23,232 nucleotides of DNA, taken from a virus. The number at the start of each line of letters is the position of its first letter. Positions within the stretch are counted from its first letter, which is position 1. The stretch lies in the IMG/VR virus record IMGVR_UViG_3300037961_004895, positions 1 through 23,232 of that record; one strand, given 5' to 3'. Made by a program: the position numbers and the translations under genes. This document shows, piece after piece, positions 4,989-12,855 of the stretch. The notes under the pieces were generated by a model. It ran no database searches, was not told the origin of the DNA, and saw only the letters and a list, made by a program, of their open reading frames with translations.

Positions 4989-5119
4989 TGAAAAAGAACA
5001 AAGCAAGGTCTACTTTAAGGGGTAAAGACATTAAAAAGGCAATCCTTAAGGCTTCGGATAATGGGCGTTGTTGGTGGATAGAACAGTATTTAAGAAACTC
5101 TTTTAACTATTACGGATGA
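4970..5119 (+). CDS. Hypothetical 49-residue protein coupled to small terminase
   Basis: ATG at 4970; no strong ribosome site is seen. The protein is METQDLVKKNKARSTLRGKD followed by IKKAILKASDNGRCWWIEQY and ends SFNYYG. It is basic and probably helical. The stop overlaps the terminase start as ATGA (5116-5119), and because the terminase gene itself lacks a clear ribosome site, translational coupling from this frame would make sense. That coupling is the main argument that it is real. Confidence 0.5.
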   Translation: METQDLVKKNKARSTLRGKDIKKAILKASDNGRCWWIEQYLRNSFNYYG

Positions 5120-5784
5120 GCGATTTATTAAAAAGACCTGATGTACAGAAGGCGATAGAATTATATGCTCTTCAACCAGATATTACGGCTGCGGAAGTTG
5201 CTAAAGAATTAGGCGTTTCTGCGCAGTTAATATATGTTTGGAGGAAAAACCCTAACTTCGTCGATGCGATATACGAAAGGTATATGGTAGAATTTGGGGG
5301 AGAACTGCCTGCGGTATTGCAAGCGATGGTCAGGGAGGCTAAAGCGGGTAATGTGCAGGCAGGAAGACTTGTGTTGGAACACAGTGGTAAGTTGGTTAAG
5401 AATGTTAATGTTACTATTGATAGTCCTTTTGAGAAGTTCTTGAAAGCAGAAAAGGCGGAAATTGATTACGAAGATGCTGAAGTAGAAGAGATAATTGATA
5501 GTGTTCCTGATACAAACGTAGACTTACCTGAACGAAATACTGAAGATCAGCGTCAAAGAGTGCGTAAAGAAAAGAAGAAAATAAAAAAAGCCATAAAGAC
5601 CGAGAAAGAGAAACAAGCTTACAATAAGAAGCGTAGAGAGTGGAATGAGTGGCTTTCAAGGGCAAAGAAAGTGGGTGTTGACCCATTACCTGCTAGAAGA
5701 CCTACGCCTGCACAGAAAAAATCTTGGAGAGAAGAAATCATAAGGAGGGAGAATGAAGAGCAAGAAAGCAAAGAAAACGAATAA
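5116..5784 (+). CDS. terS: Terminase small subunit-like protein (helix-turn-helix)
   Basis: The 222-residue protein starts with a helix-turn-helix region, residues 8-45. PDVQKAIELYAL is followed by ITAAEVAKELGVSAQLIYVW, typical of the phBC6A51-type small terminase group that recognises packaging sites on phage DNA. Next comes a helical segment (ELPAVLQAMVREAKAGNVQAGRLVLEHSG) that resembles the oligomerising part of these proteins. The C-terminal half is very charged and lysine-rich (KKKIKKAIKTEKEK) and likely contacts the large subunit or DNA. The large subunit is encoded 4 kb away on the other strand, which is unusual. A transcription regulator is the alternative reading. Confidence 0.75.
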   Translation: MSDLLKRPDVQKAIELYALQPDITAAEVAKELGVSAQLIYVWRKNPNFVDAIYERYMVEFGGELPAVLQAMVREAKAGNVQAGRLVLEHSGKLVKNVNVTIDSPFEKFLKAEKAEIDYEDAEVEEIIDSVPDTNVDLPERNTEDQRQRVRKEKKKIKKAIKTEKEKQAYNKKRREWNEWLSRAKKVGVDPLPARRPTPAQKKSWREEIIRRENEEQESKENE

Positions 5785-5908
5785 AGATAGGGATAAAGGC
5801 ATTATTTATTGTATGGCAGAGATATACGCCATGAAACTAGCAATTAAGGCTCTACAGGGGCAAATTAAGGATATTGACGGTAAGTTAGGCGATAGCCATA
5901 AAGACTAA
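5753..5908 (+). CDS. Hypothetical 51-residue protein
   Basis: ATG at 5753 behind AAGGAGGGAGA, a very strong ribosome site located inside the terminase gene, so the two overlap by 32 bases. The protein is MKSKKAKKTNKDRDKGIIYC, then a helical part (AEIYAMKLAIKALQGQIKDI) and ends GDSHKD. A basic head and an amphipathic helix are all that can be seen. Its last 24 bases overlap the end of the convergent minus-strand gene. Confidence 0.65.
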   Translation: MKSKKAKKTNKDRDKGIIYCMAEIYAMKLAIKALQGQIKDIDGKLGDSHKD

Positions 5909-6085
5909 ACCGCTACCAGTCGCTTCTTTGACTGCATCATAAAGCTCTCTACTTATAGGAGTTACAATATCTTCGGCTTCACTTTCATCGACATAGAGGA
6001 CTTCTTCAAGAGTTTTTAGCCTATCATCACACCTTTTGATTGTTTTTAAAAGCTCTAATAGCATTTTCTTTTCAAATGATTCCAT
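5885..6085 (-). CDS. Hypothetical 66-residue acidic protein
   Basis: ATG at 6085 with TAGGAGGACGC upstream. The first half is a coiled-coil-like helix (MESFEKKMLLELLKTIKRCD). The second half is acidic (VDESEAEDIVTPISREL) and ends GSGLVFMAIA. It is the last gene of the inverted packaging operon and converges with the 3' end of the small terminase operon, sharing 24 bases. No terminator is visible between the two. Function unknown. Confidence 0.7.
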   Translation of the reverse strand: MESFEKKMLLELLKTIKRCDDRLKTLEEVLYVDESEAEDIVTPISRELYDAVKEATGSGLVFMAIA

Positions 6086-6097
6086 GCGTCCTCCTAG

Positions 6098-6592
6098 TTA
6101 TCGGGCTAAACGTCTACTTAAATTTCTTTTTATTCCTGCAAGCAATTTTTTTCCAAACTGTGTGTCAAAGTATGATTTTGCTAAATCTGTACTCATAGCA
6201 TCATGTGTTTGTTGGACAAAATTTCTAGCAGGGACTGGTTTTCCATTAGGCGTAACATTGTCTGTTAAATGAAATTTGGTATAATGCTTTCCATCTCTAC
6301 CTCTAGCTAGCCCCACAATAGCATTTTCTCCTTTATCATACATAATCCCATTAACTAAAGCCCCTGTATCATATAGAGGCTTGTGACCGCCTATAGAAGG
6401 TCTTGTTTTTCTGAATTTTCTTGTTTTTTTAGTTGCGTCTGCAAGTTGAGGTGTCACATTACCTGCTTTTATAAATTTTTTCATAGCTTTTACGGTCGGC
6501 TGACCAATAGATTCTGATTTTAAGGATCTATATTCTTGGCTTGCTAAAAATTTAGAAAGTTTAAAAAAATCAAAGGTGATGCTTGTTTTCAT
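6098..6592 (-). CDS. Head-tail morphogenesis / virion assembly protein
   Basis: I take the ATG at 6592 (MKTSITFDFFKLSKFL, 164 residues), one base after the portal stop, with GAGAG upstream. A TTG at 6604 would add four residues. The centre has GGHKPLYDTGALVNGIMYDK, and later PVPARNFVQQTHDA. This pair of motifs (PLxDTGxL and PARxF) marks the phage virion-morphogenesis/HK97-gp10-like group that joins head and tail. The basic C-terminus (GIKRNLSRRLAR) fits an assembly protein. Its place right after the portal gene supports the call. Confidence 0.75.
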   Translation of the reverse strand: MKTSITFDFFKLSKFLASQEYRSLKSESIGQPTVKAMKKFIKAGNVTPQLADATKKTRKFRKTRPSIGGHKPLYDTGALVNGIMYDKGENAIVGLARGRDGKHYTKFHLTDNVTPNGKPVPARNFVQQTHDAMSTDLAKSYFDTQFGKKLLAGIKRNLSRRLAR

Positions 6593-6593
6593 T

Positions 6594-7865
6594 CTAACTC
6601 TCAACTATTTCTACCTCGTTTTTTGCTTTGTTTTCAGCTACTAATGCTTCTGCTTCTTGTAAAGAAAGGTCATCATTGTACTCAACCATCAGTTTAGCTC
6701 TTGTTATTAAGTTGTTTTGAAGCCTGTGGTTATCCCAAAGAATCTGATCTTGCATTGTTTTAGGATATTCAGGCTCATTAAAGTCTAATTTAAGACTTTC
6801 TGGTAGTCTAATGCCATTATAATCTGCAATTTCTTTCTCAACATGGTATAATTCATGCTCATACATCTTCCATAATTCAATATCATCTTGATAGTCTTCA
6901 AATCTTTCCAAGTCTTTAATCTTTAATGCAATTCCACTTGGAACTTCTCCGCCATCTTGAGCAAATTGAACATATAAATGGTTATTTTGAGCAACTAAAT
7001 CAACCTGAAACTTAACAGTCTCTATTACTGACTGCAAATCAGCTTCAGGAGCCACTATATCAAACACAGAACCTTCAGGTAGGTCAAGTATTGTATCTGA
7101 ACCTGCTCTCTCTAGTCTTTTATCGGCTTGCAGCCCAGTTACATAAGGCTGACCAAACATTTGAAATCTTAACCCTAATTGTAGCTCTGTCATCGTTATA
7201 TTAACATGCTCATTACAAGACACAATATCATCTGCTCCATCTACGAAGAAAGAGTCTAATTGATTTTCTCTGTGCGTAAATACAAATGGAAGAACTCCAT
7301 AACCATGCTCATATTCTTCTAGTATGTTTCCATCTTCATCGTACAAAGCATACATTCCTTTGTCCCAATAAGCATACTTTAATTTTTCTGTGTGAGAAAC
7401 ATCGTCAGAGTTCATCAAAACTGGATACGTAATTGCTTCAGGCTTAAAAGGATTATCGCCAAGATGAACATCAAAGTAATAGACAGGTCTGTAATCAAAA
7501 TGAGGCATGTCTCCGTCTATAAATACAACCTGTGTAGCAATAGTTCCAATCAAACGGGTCATTCTTTCTACATGCTTCATCCTGGCATCTTTCATTACAG
7601 TAAGGTTGTCATAAGCATCGCTTACATTTCTGTTTGCTCCCACAGTATATATTCGGCTCATTTTGTTAATAAATCGTTTTGTAAAGTTTGCTTCATAGCA
7701 AGGAACTTCTCTAAATGCGTCTGAATCAAAATACTGCTCTATGTAGTTTGATGTGTTGGAGCCACAGTAATAGTCTACTAATTTTCTTACATGCCTCCTT
7801 CTTTGCTGCGATTCTGATAATTTGTATTCTCTAATTGCTTCTTCAATAATTTGTTCTACTGTCAT
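6594..7865 (-). CDS. Portal protein
   Basis: A 423-residue protein directly after the large terminase; the start ATG overlaps the terminase stop as ATGA. It forms the dodecameric ring through which DNA enters the head. Features typical of SPP1-like and related portals are an N-terminal helical part (HVRKLVDYYCGSNTSNYIEQ), a central beta-rich body (FDYRPVYYFDVHLGDNPF), and GYGVLPFVFTHREN followed by the long helical stem and crown (ITMTELQLGLRFQMFGQPYV). The C-terminal third is acidic. Length and gene order carry as much weight as the sequence features. The gene points left, opposite to the capsid genes. Confidence 0.85.
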   Translation of the reverse strand: MTVEQIIEEAIREYKLSESQQRRRHVRKLVDYYCGSNTSNYIEQYFDSDAFREVPCYEANFTKRFINKMSRIYTVGANRNVSDAYDNLTVMKDARMKHVERMTRLIGTIATQVVFIDGDMPHFDYRPVYYFDVHLGDNPFKPEAITYPVLMNSDDVSHTEKLKYAYWDKGMYALYDEDGNILEEYEHGYGVLPFVFTHRENQLDSFFVDGADDIVSCNEHVNITMTELQLGLRFQMFGQPYVTGLQADKRLERAGSDTILDLPEGSVFDIVAPEADLQSVIETVKFQVDLVAQNNHLYVQFAQDGGEVPSGIALKIKDLERFEDYQDDIELWKMYEHELYHVEKEIADYNGIRLPESLKLDFNEPEYPKTMQDQILWDNHRLQNNLITRAKLMVEYNDDLSLQEAEALVAENKAKNEVEIVES

Positions 7866-9184
7866 CTCTTCCTCACTATAAGTTGTTGTTGTTTAATTGG
7901 AAATCTGTTTATAAAAAAATATCTAACCATATCACATCCATGGTCATGAAAACCATCTTTTACAGGGTCTGGCTTCAAATCATACCCCTCTTTGTGTTCT
8001 GGATAACGATAATTTTCTAAATCTTCTGCTATGCCTTGACATTTTTTATCAACATGTAGGTATCGTTTGCCCATAGCATTTTCTATAAAACCTCTGACAT
8101 GGCTTATGCCAGAAGATATGTTTCTTGAGACTTTGTCTCTGATAGTTTGTATTATTATACCATTTTGTCTAAATATCTCAATATCCCCCATACCCGATTG
8201 TCCTTGAGCTTGTTTTCCAGCAGGATCACCGTAGTAAGCCCTAACATAATATGGCTTTGATTTAATCCTGTTAACAAGTTCATCTGTTTTAATATTTTTC
8301 TCGTGTATAATTTCATCTACTATATTTATGTGCCATTCCCCATTTATTAACTGTGTTTGAAACCAAGCTACTGCTGGCATCCTGTATCCAAAGTCAATAC
8401 TACAAAAAGTAGGGTAGTTTGGATTGTATGGAAAATAGCCGACATCTAAATTGCGGTCAAACGGGTAAACCTGACCAGCAAATGTTGTAAATTTTGCTCC
8501 ATATTCTTGGTCGTAAGATTCTTTTGACATATTTCTCTTACGCTCAACAATAAAAGAGTCTTCTTGTCCTTCTGGAAAAGCAAACTGATTATCCCAAGAA
8601 GGTGCTTGGTGAGATTCCCATAATTCATCTTTCTGCCCAAGCAAATACATATCGTAGAGCCAATTAAAACCTTCAGGGGTAGAAATAAATATCGCTTTAC
8701 CCTTTCTGTCTGATAAAGTAGGAGATAAATACATATCCCATATCTTTCTTTTTACTTTAGCAGCCTCATCAATAATAAGTAAATCTAAACCTTCACCTAC
8801 CAATGAATCAGGGTTATCTGCCGATTTACCCTCAACAACTGTCCCCCATTTAAACTTAATGTATCTTTCTTTTTCAGAAGCCCTTATAATATCGTTGGAA
8901 TGTCCAACTACCATCTTTTTCCAAATTTCTCGGAACATTAAGTCTGCTTTGTCGTAAGATAGCCCTACGCACCAAATTCTTTTATTCGGCTGCGAGGCAA
9001 CAAACGTGGCTTCCATAGCAGAACAAGTCGTCTTGCCAAATCTTCTACCACACACCATAACAAAAAACCGAGCCGTATCTTTAGTTGGGTAATGCAATTT
9101 TTCTTGACCTTTGTGAGGTTTATACCCCATATAATCAAACCAAGACTTCTTAAAATCTAGCTCTTCTTTTAAATTATTTTTCAT
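7862..9184 (-). CDS. terL: Terminase large subunit
   Basis: 440 residues, the ATPase and nuclease motor that cuts and packages DNA. The ATPase domain shows a Walker A motif GRRFGKT at 46-52, Walker B LLIIDE at 135-140 and coupling motif ISTPEG at 167-172. The RNase H-like nuclease domain has acidic residues in SIDFGYR (D264), YYGDPAG (D320) and DHGCDMVRYF (D418), matching the expected three-aspartate centre. The ATG at 9184 lacks a strong ribosome site. It heads a minus-strand operon with portal and morphogenesis genes and is divergent from the scaffold-capsid genes. Confidence 0.95.
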   Translation of the reverse strand: MKNNLKEELDFKKSWFDYMGYKPHKGQEKLHYPTKDTARFFVMVCGRRFGKTTCSAMEATFVASQPNKRIWCVGLSYDKADLMFREIWKKMVVGHSNDIIRASEKERYIKFKWGTVVEGKSADNPDSLVGEGLDLLIIDEAAKVKRKIWDMYLSPTLSDRKGKAIFISTPEGFNWLYDMYLLGQKDELWESHQAPSWDNQFAFPEGQEDSFIVERKRNMSKESYDQEYGAKFTTFAGQVYPFDRNLDVGYFPYNPNYPTFCSIDFGYRMPAVAWFQTQLINGEWHINIVDEIIHEKNIKTDELVNRIKSKPYYVRAYYGDPAGKQAQGQSGMGDIEIFRQNGIIIQTIRDKVSRNISSGISHVRGFIENAMGKRYLHVDKKCQGIAEDLENYRYPEHKEGYDLKPDPVKDGFHDHGCDMVRYFFINRFPIKQQQLIVRKR

Positions 9185-9287
9185 TAATTGTTGTAATTGA
9201 CAACTGACATAATATAAGTTATGGCGAAAGATAAATACAAGATATAGTATTTATATTTTTAAAACTAACAATATATAGGAGGGCAGT
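9185..9287. promoter_or_regulatory. Divergent promoter region, terminase-portal versus scaffold-capsid
   Basis: These 103 bases separate two outward-facing late operons. Leftward, TTGTTA with a 16-base spacer and TACTAT, and TTGTAT with an 18-base spacer and TATATT, are reasonable promoters. Rightward, TTGTAA with 16 bases and TATAAG (ending near 9220) is possible. AGGAGGGCAGT at the right end is the scaffold ribosome site. The matches are by eye and moderate. Confidence 0.4.
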
Positions 9288-9800
9288 ATGTCCCAAGAAA
9301 ATCAAGTAGCAAGCGAAACAGTAAGTGAGCAGCCTACACAAGAATCACCAACAAGTTCGCCTGATGTTGGCGCATTAATAGCAGAAAGCAAAAAGTACAG
9401 AGCAAGGGCGCAGGATGCAGAAGCTCGTATTTCAGAAATGGAAAAAAAGATCGCAAAAGCAGAAGAAGCCAAGCTAAAAGAAAAAGAAGATTTTAAAACC
9501 TTATACAATGAGGCGTCTTCTAAAATAGAAAGTTTAAGCTCTAATGCTGAAAAATGGTCTAAATACGAAGAAGCAAGACGAACTTCCTTATTAGAAAAAC
9601 ATCCTGAAAACGAAAGAGAACAATTATCAAGACTCGATTTAGAGACCCTTGAATTTGTTACTAGTAAAATTACAAACACAAAGCCTAATGCCCCTGAAGT
9701 TATAGGAAGAAGCAAGGATATTGTCATGAACAAAGACTGGAAAGACATGACGGATTCTGAAAGAAGAGCTTTCTATGAAAGTAAGGCAAAAGGCAACTAA
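9288..9800 (+). CDS. Capsid scaffolding protein
   Basis: 170 residues with AGGAGGGCAGT ahead of the ATG. The N-terminus is polar and disordered (SETVSEQPTQESPTSS). The middle (residues 30-95) is a long charged coiled coil with heptad-like Glu/Lys/Ala (ARAQDAEARISEMEKKIAKA). The C-terminus WKDMTDSERRAFYESKAKGN is a small helical, positively charged unit of the type that binds capsid protein. This composition and the position immediately before the major capsid gene are the standard scaffold signature. No protease domain is seen, so maturation cleavage would need another gene. Confidence 0.8.
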   Translation: MSQENQVASETVSEQPTQESPTSSPDVGALIAESKKYRARAQDAEARISEMEKKIAKAEEAKLKEKEDFKTLYNEASSKIESLSSNAEKWSKYEEARRTSLLEKHPENEREQLSRLDLETLEFVTSKITNTKPNAPEVIGRSKDIVMNKDWKDMTDSERRAFYESKAKGN

Positions 9801-9818
9801 AAATATTAGGAGAAATAA

Positions 9819-10973
9819 ATGTTTAACTTAACTTTTGAAGGTCAAAAGCCTTGGATTCAGTCTGGCATGGATTTCCATGTTACTTCTAGAATCCAAATGA
9901 ATTTGGCTGGAACAAACAATGTTGCACTTGCTGGTGGTTTGCAAGATTCAGGAAATGAAGCTACACTACAAGAGTTTATCCCTGAAGTATGGGGTGCATC
10001 AATAATGGATTACATGGAAAAAAATCTAGTTTTTGGTGCTATGGCAAATGATTTATCTGGATTGGTTGCAGCCGGTGGAGATAGAATACACTTGCCAAGA
10101 CAAACTGAACTAACTGCTTCTGACACTTATGGTGGCGGAACAGCTGCTGTTGAAACTTTGATTGACACAAATTTAGCCTTTGCTAAATCTACTGATGCTG
10201 AAGACGCATACTTTTTAGACATCAATCAAGCTATCCACAGCGCAATTTCAATTACTGATGTTGCAAAAGTTCAGTCAGGTTATGATGTAATGAATCTATA
10301 TACATCTAAACTTGGATATGCTTTAGCTAAAAAAGTAGACCAGTACCTAGCTCTTAAAGTATTTGAAGAAGTTGCTTTCAATTATGCAAACGGAACAGAC
10401 GATGGCGATCAGGCTGGAAATACTATTGAGCTAAACACAACTCATGATTCAACAGACATCATTGCTGCGGGTGTAGCCAATATGTTAGAAGCTATCTATA
10501 CAAACGATTCTAACGCAAGTGACTACTTTATGGTTCTTACACCAGCAACTTATGGTAGCTTGTTTAAATTAGCTGAATTTGCTAAATATGAAGGAACTGG
10601 TTTGGCTGGAGACCAAAACCCATTTATTAATGGTTTTGCTGGACAGCTAGGTGGAGTACAAGTTATTGTTTCTAATAACTTTATGCACTACGGCGCAGGT
10701 TCTACCTCTTCAGCAGCTTCATCTTCACCAGTTGGTAACTTTAGCGCTAATGGCGTTTCAGACGAAAGCGAGAAGTTGCTTGGATACTTAATACATAAAG
10801 ATGCTATGCACATTGCTTATTCTCCAGGAATGAAAGCTAGAGTGCAAAGTGACTATCACTTACCTTCTCTATCTACAAGATTTGTTGCAGATAGCGTTTA
10901 TGGTTGTTTAGTTACTGGTAGCACTACTGCTGGAAACAAAAAAGTTTTCGCATTAGTAAGCCCAGCTTCTTAA
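9819..10973 (+). CDS. Major capsid protein, N4-gp56-like (HK97 fold)
   Basis: 384 residues; TAGGAGAAATAA precedes the ATG. Near the N-terminus are FIPEVWGASIMDYMEKNLVF and later GGDRIHLPRQ, the two landmarks I associate with the N4-gp56 major capsid family. Further on come a spine-helix-like stretch (VAKVQSGYDVMNLYTSKLGY), YFMVLTPATYGSLFKLAEF and GGVQVIVSNNF, again in family order. Codon use is less AT-biased than the early genes, as expected for a highly expressed virion gene. It forms the icosahedral shell, with the preceding gene as scaffold. A terminator-like hairpin follows. Confidence 0.9.
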   Translation: MFNLTFEGQKPWIQSGMDFHVTSRIQMNLAGTNNVALAGGLQDSGNEATLQEFIPEVWGASIMDYMEKNLVFGAMANDLSGLVAAGGDRIHLPRQTELTASDTYGGGTAAVETLIDTNLAFAKSTDAEDAYFLDINQAIHSAISITDVAKVQSGYDVMNLYTSKLGYALAKKVDQYLALKVFEEVAFNYANGTDDGDQAGNTIELNTTHDSTDIIAAGVANMLEAIYTNDSNASDYFMVLTPATYGSLFKLAEFAKYEGTGLAGDQNPFINGFAGQLGGVQVIVSNNFMHYGAGSTSSAASSSPVGNFSANGVSDESEKLLGYLIHKDAMHIAYSPGMKARVQSDYHLPSLSTRFVADSVYGCLVTGSTTAGNKKVFALVSPAS

Positions 10974-10989
10974 TAAGTAGCTATAAATT

Positions 10990-11014
10990 AAGGGGGTGGG
11001 CAACCGCCCCCTTT
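10990..11014 (+). terminator. Terminator-like hairpin after the capsid gene
   Basis: AAGGGGGTGG at 10990-10999 pairs with CCGCCCCCTT at 11004-11013 (10 bp, one G-U) around a GCAA loop. It is followed by TTTAACCTT, a short U-run. It lies 16 bases past the capsid stop. Because the U-run is short it may act as a partial terminator or an mRNA-stabilising hairpin that sets the ratio of capsid to downstream genes. Confidence 0.65.
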
Positions 11015-11030
11015 AACCTTAAAGGAAAAT

Positions 11031-11174
11031 ATGAAATTAACTATAAAAAAATCAGACGGAACAAAACTAGTTAAAGAATTTAAAAAAGAAGATATTGATG
11101 CTGCTAAAGCTATTGGATGGAAAGAGCTAGGCTCAAAGCCGAAAAAGAAAGCTTCTAAAAAGAGTGCAAAATAA
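11031..11174 (+). CDS. Hypothetical 47-residue protein
   Basis: ATG at 11031 behind AAAGGAAAAT. The protein has a short beta-like start (MKLTIKKSDGTKLVKEF), a conserved-looking DAAKAIGWKELGSK and a lysine-rich tail (KPKKKASKKSAK). Small proteins of this kind often follow the major capsid gene in phages and may be head accessory proteins, though the family cannot be named. Its end overlaps the longer possible reading of the lysozyme gene. Confidence 0.65.
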   Translation: MKLTIKKSDGTKLVKEFKKEDIDAAKAIGWKELGSKPKKKASKKSAK

Positions 11175-11205
11175 ATACCAATACTGGACAGAACAGTATC
11201 ATATT

Positions 11206-11610
11206 ATGAAAGATATAATAGAACAATTAAAAATTCACGAAGGATATAAACCTACTGTATATAAATGTACGGCTGGGGTAGACACCATTGGAGTGGGGTT
11301 TGCTATTAAAGACTTACATCTTTCTGAAGAAGTTTGCGAGTTGATTCTTACTGAAAAATTAGAAGCATTAGAAGAAAGATTTGAAAAGAAATTTGATTGG
11401 TTTCAAGAAAGTCCTATAGAAGTCAGGAACGTTATGCTTAACATGGCATATCAATTAGGCTTTGCAGGATTTTGCAAATTTAAGAAAACCATAGCGTATC
11501 TAGAAGAAGCAGAATGGGAAAAAGCCTCTGAAGAAATGCTTGATTCCAAATGGGCTGTGCAAACGCCTAATAGAGCTAAAGAACTATCCGAAATAATAAA
11601 ATCTCTTTAG
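11206..11610 (+). CDS. Endolysin, T4-type lysozyme (GH24)
   Basis: A muramidase of about 134 residues that cleaves the peptidoglycan sugar backbone during lysis. The N-terminus MKDIIEQLKIHEGYKPTVYK aligns closely with T4 lysozyme. The catalytic Glu is E12 in HEG, followed after 8 residues by C21 and after 5 more by T27 in DTIGVGF, giving the E-8-D/C-5-T triad with Cys in the second place. I prefer the ATG at 11206, which matches the T4 start, although a GTG at 11164 in the same frame would add 14 residues. Neither has a good ribosome site. No signal peptide is visible, so export needs a holin. Confidence 0.88.
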   Translation: MKDIIEQLKIHEGYKPTVYKCTAGVDTIGVGFAIKDLHLSEEVCELILTEKLEALEERFEKKFDWFQESPIEVRNVMLNMAYQLGFAGFCKFKKTIAYLEEAEWEKASEEMLDSKWAVQTPNRAKELSEIIKSL

Positions 11611-11640
11611 TTGCTTTTTATCTACGCCATAAGGTAAATT

Positions 11641-12855
11641 ATGTCATCTGATGAATACTTAAATAAAGTTCTAGCTTGCCCTAGATGCTACAATAGAGGT
11701 CTAACCAAAAGTGGGTTTGATAAGTACAAACAAAGATATGAGTGTAGGGGCTGTAAGCATAGAACTGTCAATCCTATAGAGGATTTAGAGCTTCTCCGAG
11801 AGAATGTCAGGTATAGAAAAGAGAAGCAAAAAGCCCAAGATGTTACAAGGATAGAAAGAAAGGGCTTTAGAGAACACGCAAGAATTGAAAACGCTGTAGA
11901 AGAATACAGCAAAGAATTAAAAAAGCTTTTTGAAAAGAACAGACTACACAAGCTCACTAAAAGTCATAAGATTAGTAAAAGGGCGGTTGGGGTCATCCAA
12001 TTTAGTGACGTTCACTTTAATGAATTAGTTGAACTTCAGAACAATAAATATGACTTTAAAGTTGCCTCTCAACGATGCCAATATTTTGTAGAAAAGGCAT
12101 CAGCTTATTTCAAAGTTAATGGAGTTAGCCAAGTTGTGGTTGCTTTAACTGGAGATCTAATGAATAGTGACCGAAGGCTGGATGAATTACTTAATCAGGC
12201 TTCAAATAGGGCAAAAGCTACCTTTTTAGCAGTCGACATAATGCAACAAGTTATACTTGACCTAAATAAAAGCTTTAATGTAAGTGTTGCAAGTGTAGTA
12301 GGGAATGAAGGACGTGCCAATAAAGAGTTGGGTTGGTCAAATTCAGTAGCTACAGATAACTATGATTATACTATATTTACTTGTTTAAGGTATTTATTTA
12401 AGGAATCAAAAGTGCATTTTATAGATGGTGACCCATCTGAAATAGTTATAAACGTAGCAGGGCAAAACCTTTTAATGCTTCATGGTCATGGAGCCATAAG
12501 CGCAGGTGTGGAAAAGTCTATAAACCAAATATGTGGAAGATACTCTATGAAAGGGGTTAGGATAGACTATGTTATATTTGGTCACGTCCATTCAGCTAGA
12601 GTAGGAGATTGTTTTGGGAGAAGTTCAAGTATGGTGGGAGCCAACGACTACTCTGAAAAAGCTTTAAATCTCGGTGGAAGAGCAAGTCAGAACGCCTATG
12701 TGTTCTATGATAATGGAAATCGAGATGGAATTAAAATAGACTTGCAAAATGTAAATTGTAAGGGTTATAACATTGATAAAACTTTGGAGGCGTACAATGC
12801 AAAATCAGCCAAAAAAAGCAAGAAAACTGAAACCATATTCAAGGTGGTCGTATAA
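11641..12855 (+). CDS. Zinc-ribbon plus calcineurin-like metallophosphoesterase
   Basis: 404 residues. Residues 13-38 form a zinc ribbon (CPRC, then RYECRGC) resembling the DNA-binding ribbon of IS1-type transposases. A basic helical linker spans about 45-112. The phosphoesterase core follows: FSDVHF (D123, H125), TGDLMNSD (D172), GNEGR (N222), LHGHG (H281, H283) and FGHVHSA (H315, H317). All metal-binding positions of the family are present, but the usual GNHD/E motif is GNEG. The combination suggests a nucleic-acid-directed phosphoesterase, possibly Mre11/SbcD-like, though the substrate is not shown by the sequence. AAGGTAAATT precedes the ATG. Confidence 0.8.
   Translation: MSSDEYLNKVLACPRCYNRGLTKSGFDKYKQRYECRGCKHRTVNPIEDLELLRENVRYRKEKQKAQDVTRIERKGFREHARIENAVEEYSKELKKLFEKNRLHKLTKSHKISKRAVGVIQFSDVHFNELVELQNNKYDFKVASQRCQYFVEKASAYFKVNGVSQVVVALTGDLMNSDRRLDELLNQASNRAKATFLAVDIMQQVILDLNKSFNVSVASVVGNEGRANKELGWSNSVATDNYDYTIFTCLRYLFKESKVHFIDGDPSEIVINVAGQNLLMLHGHGAISAGVEKSINQICGRYSMKGVRIDYVIFGHVHSARVGDCFGRSSSMVGANDYSEKALNLGGRASQNAYVFYDNGNRDGIKIDLQNVNCKGYNIDKTLEAYNAKSAKKSKKTETIFKVVV

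Noticed and set aside
5414-5686. 90-codon minus-strand frame opposite the small terminase
   Set aside because: It lies entirely within the terminase gene, and its Ser/Leu-rich translation is the mirror of the Glu/Lys-rich coding strand.
7392-7724. 110-codon plus-strand frame opposite the portal gene
   Set aside because: It is wholly inside a well-supported portal gene, with no start signals or recognisable domain.
9302-9748. 148-codon minus-strand frame opposite the scaffold gene
   Set aside because: Low-complexity Ser/Leu translation, no ribosome site and opposite a well-supported coiled-coil scaffold gene. It is a mirror of its coding pattern.
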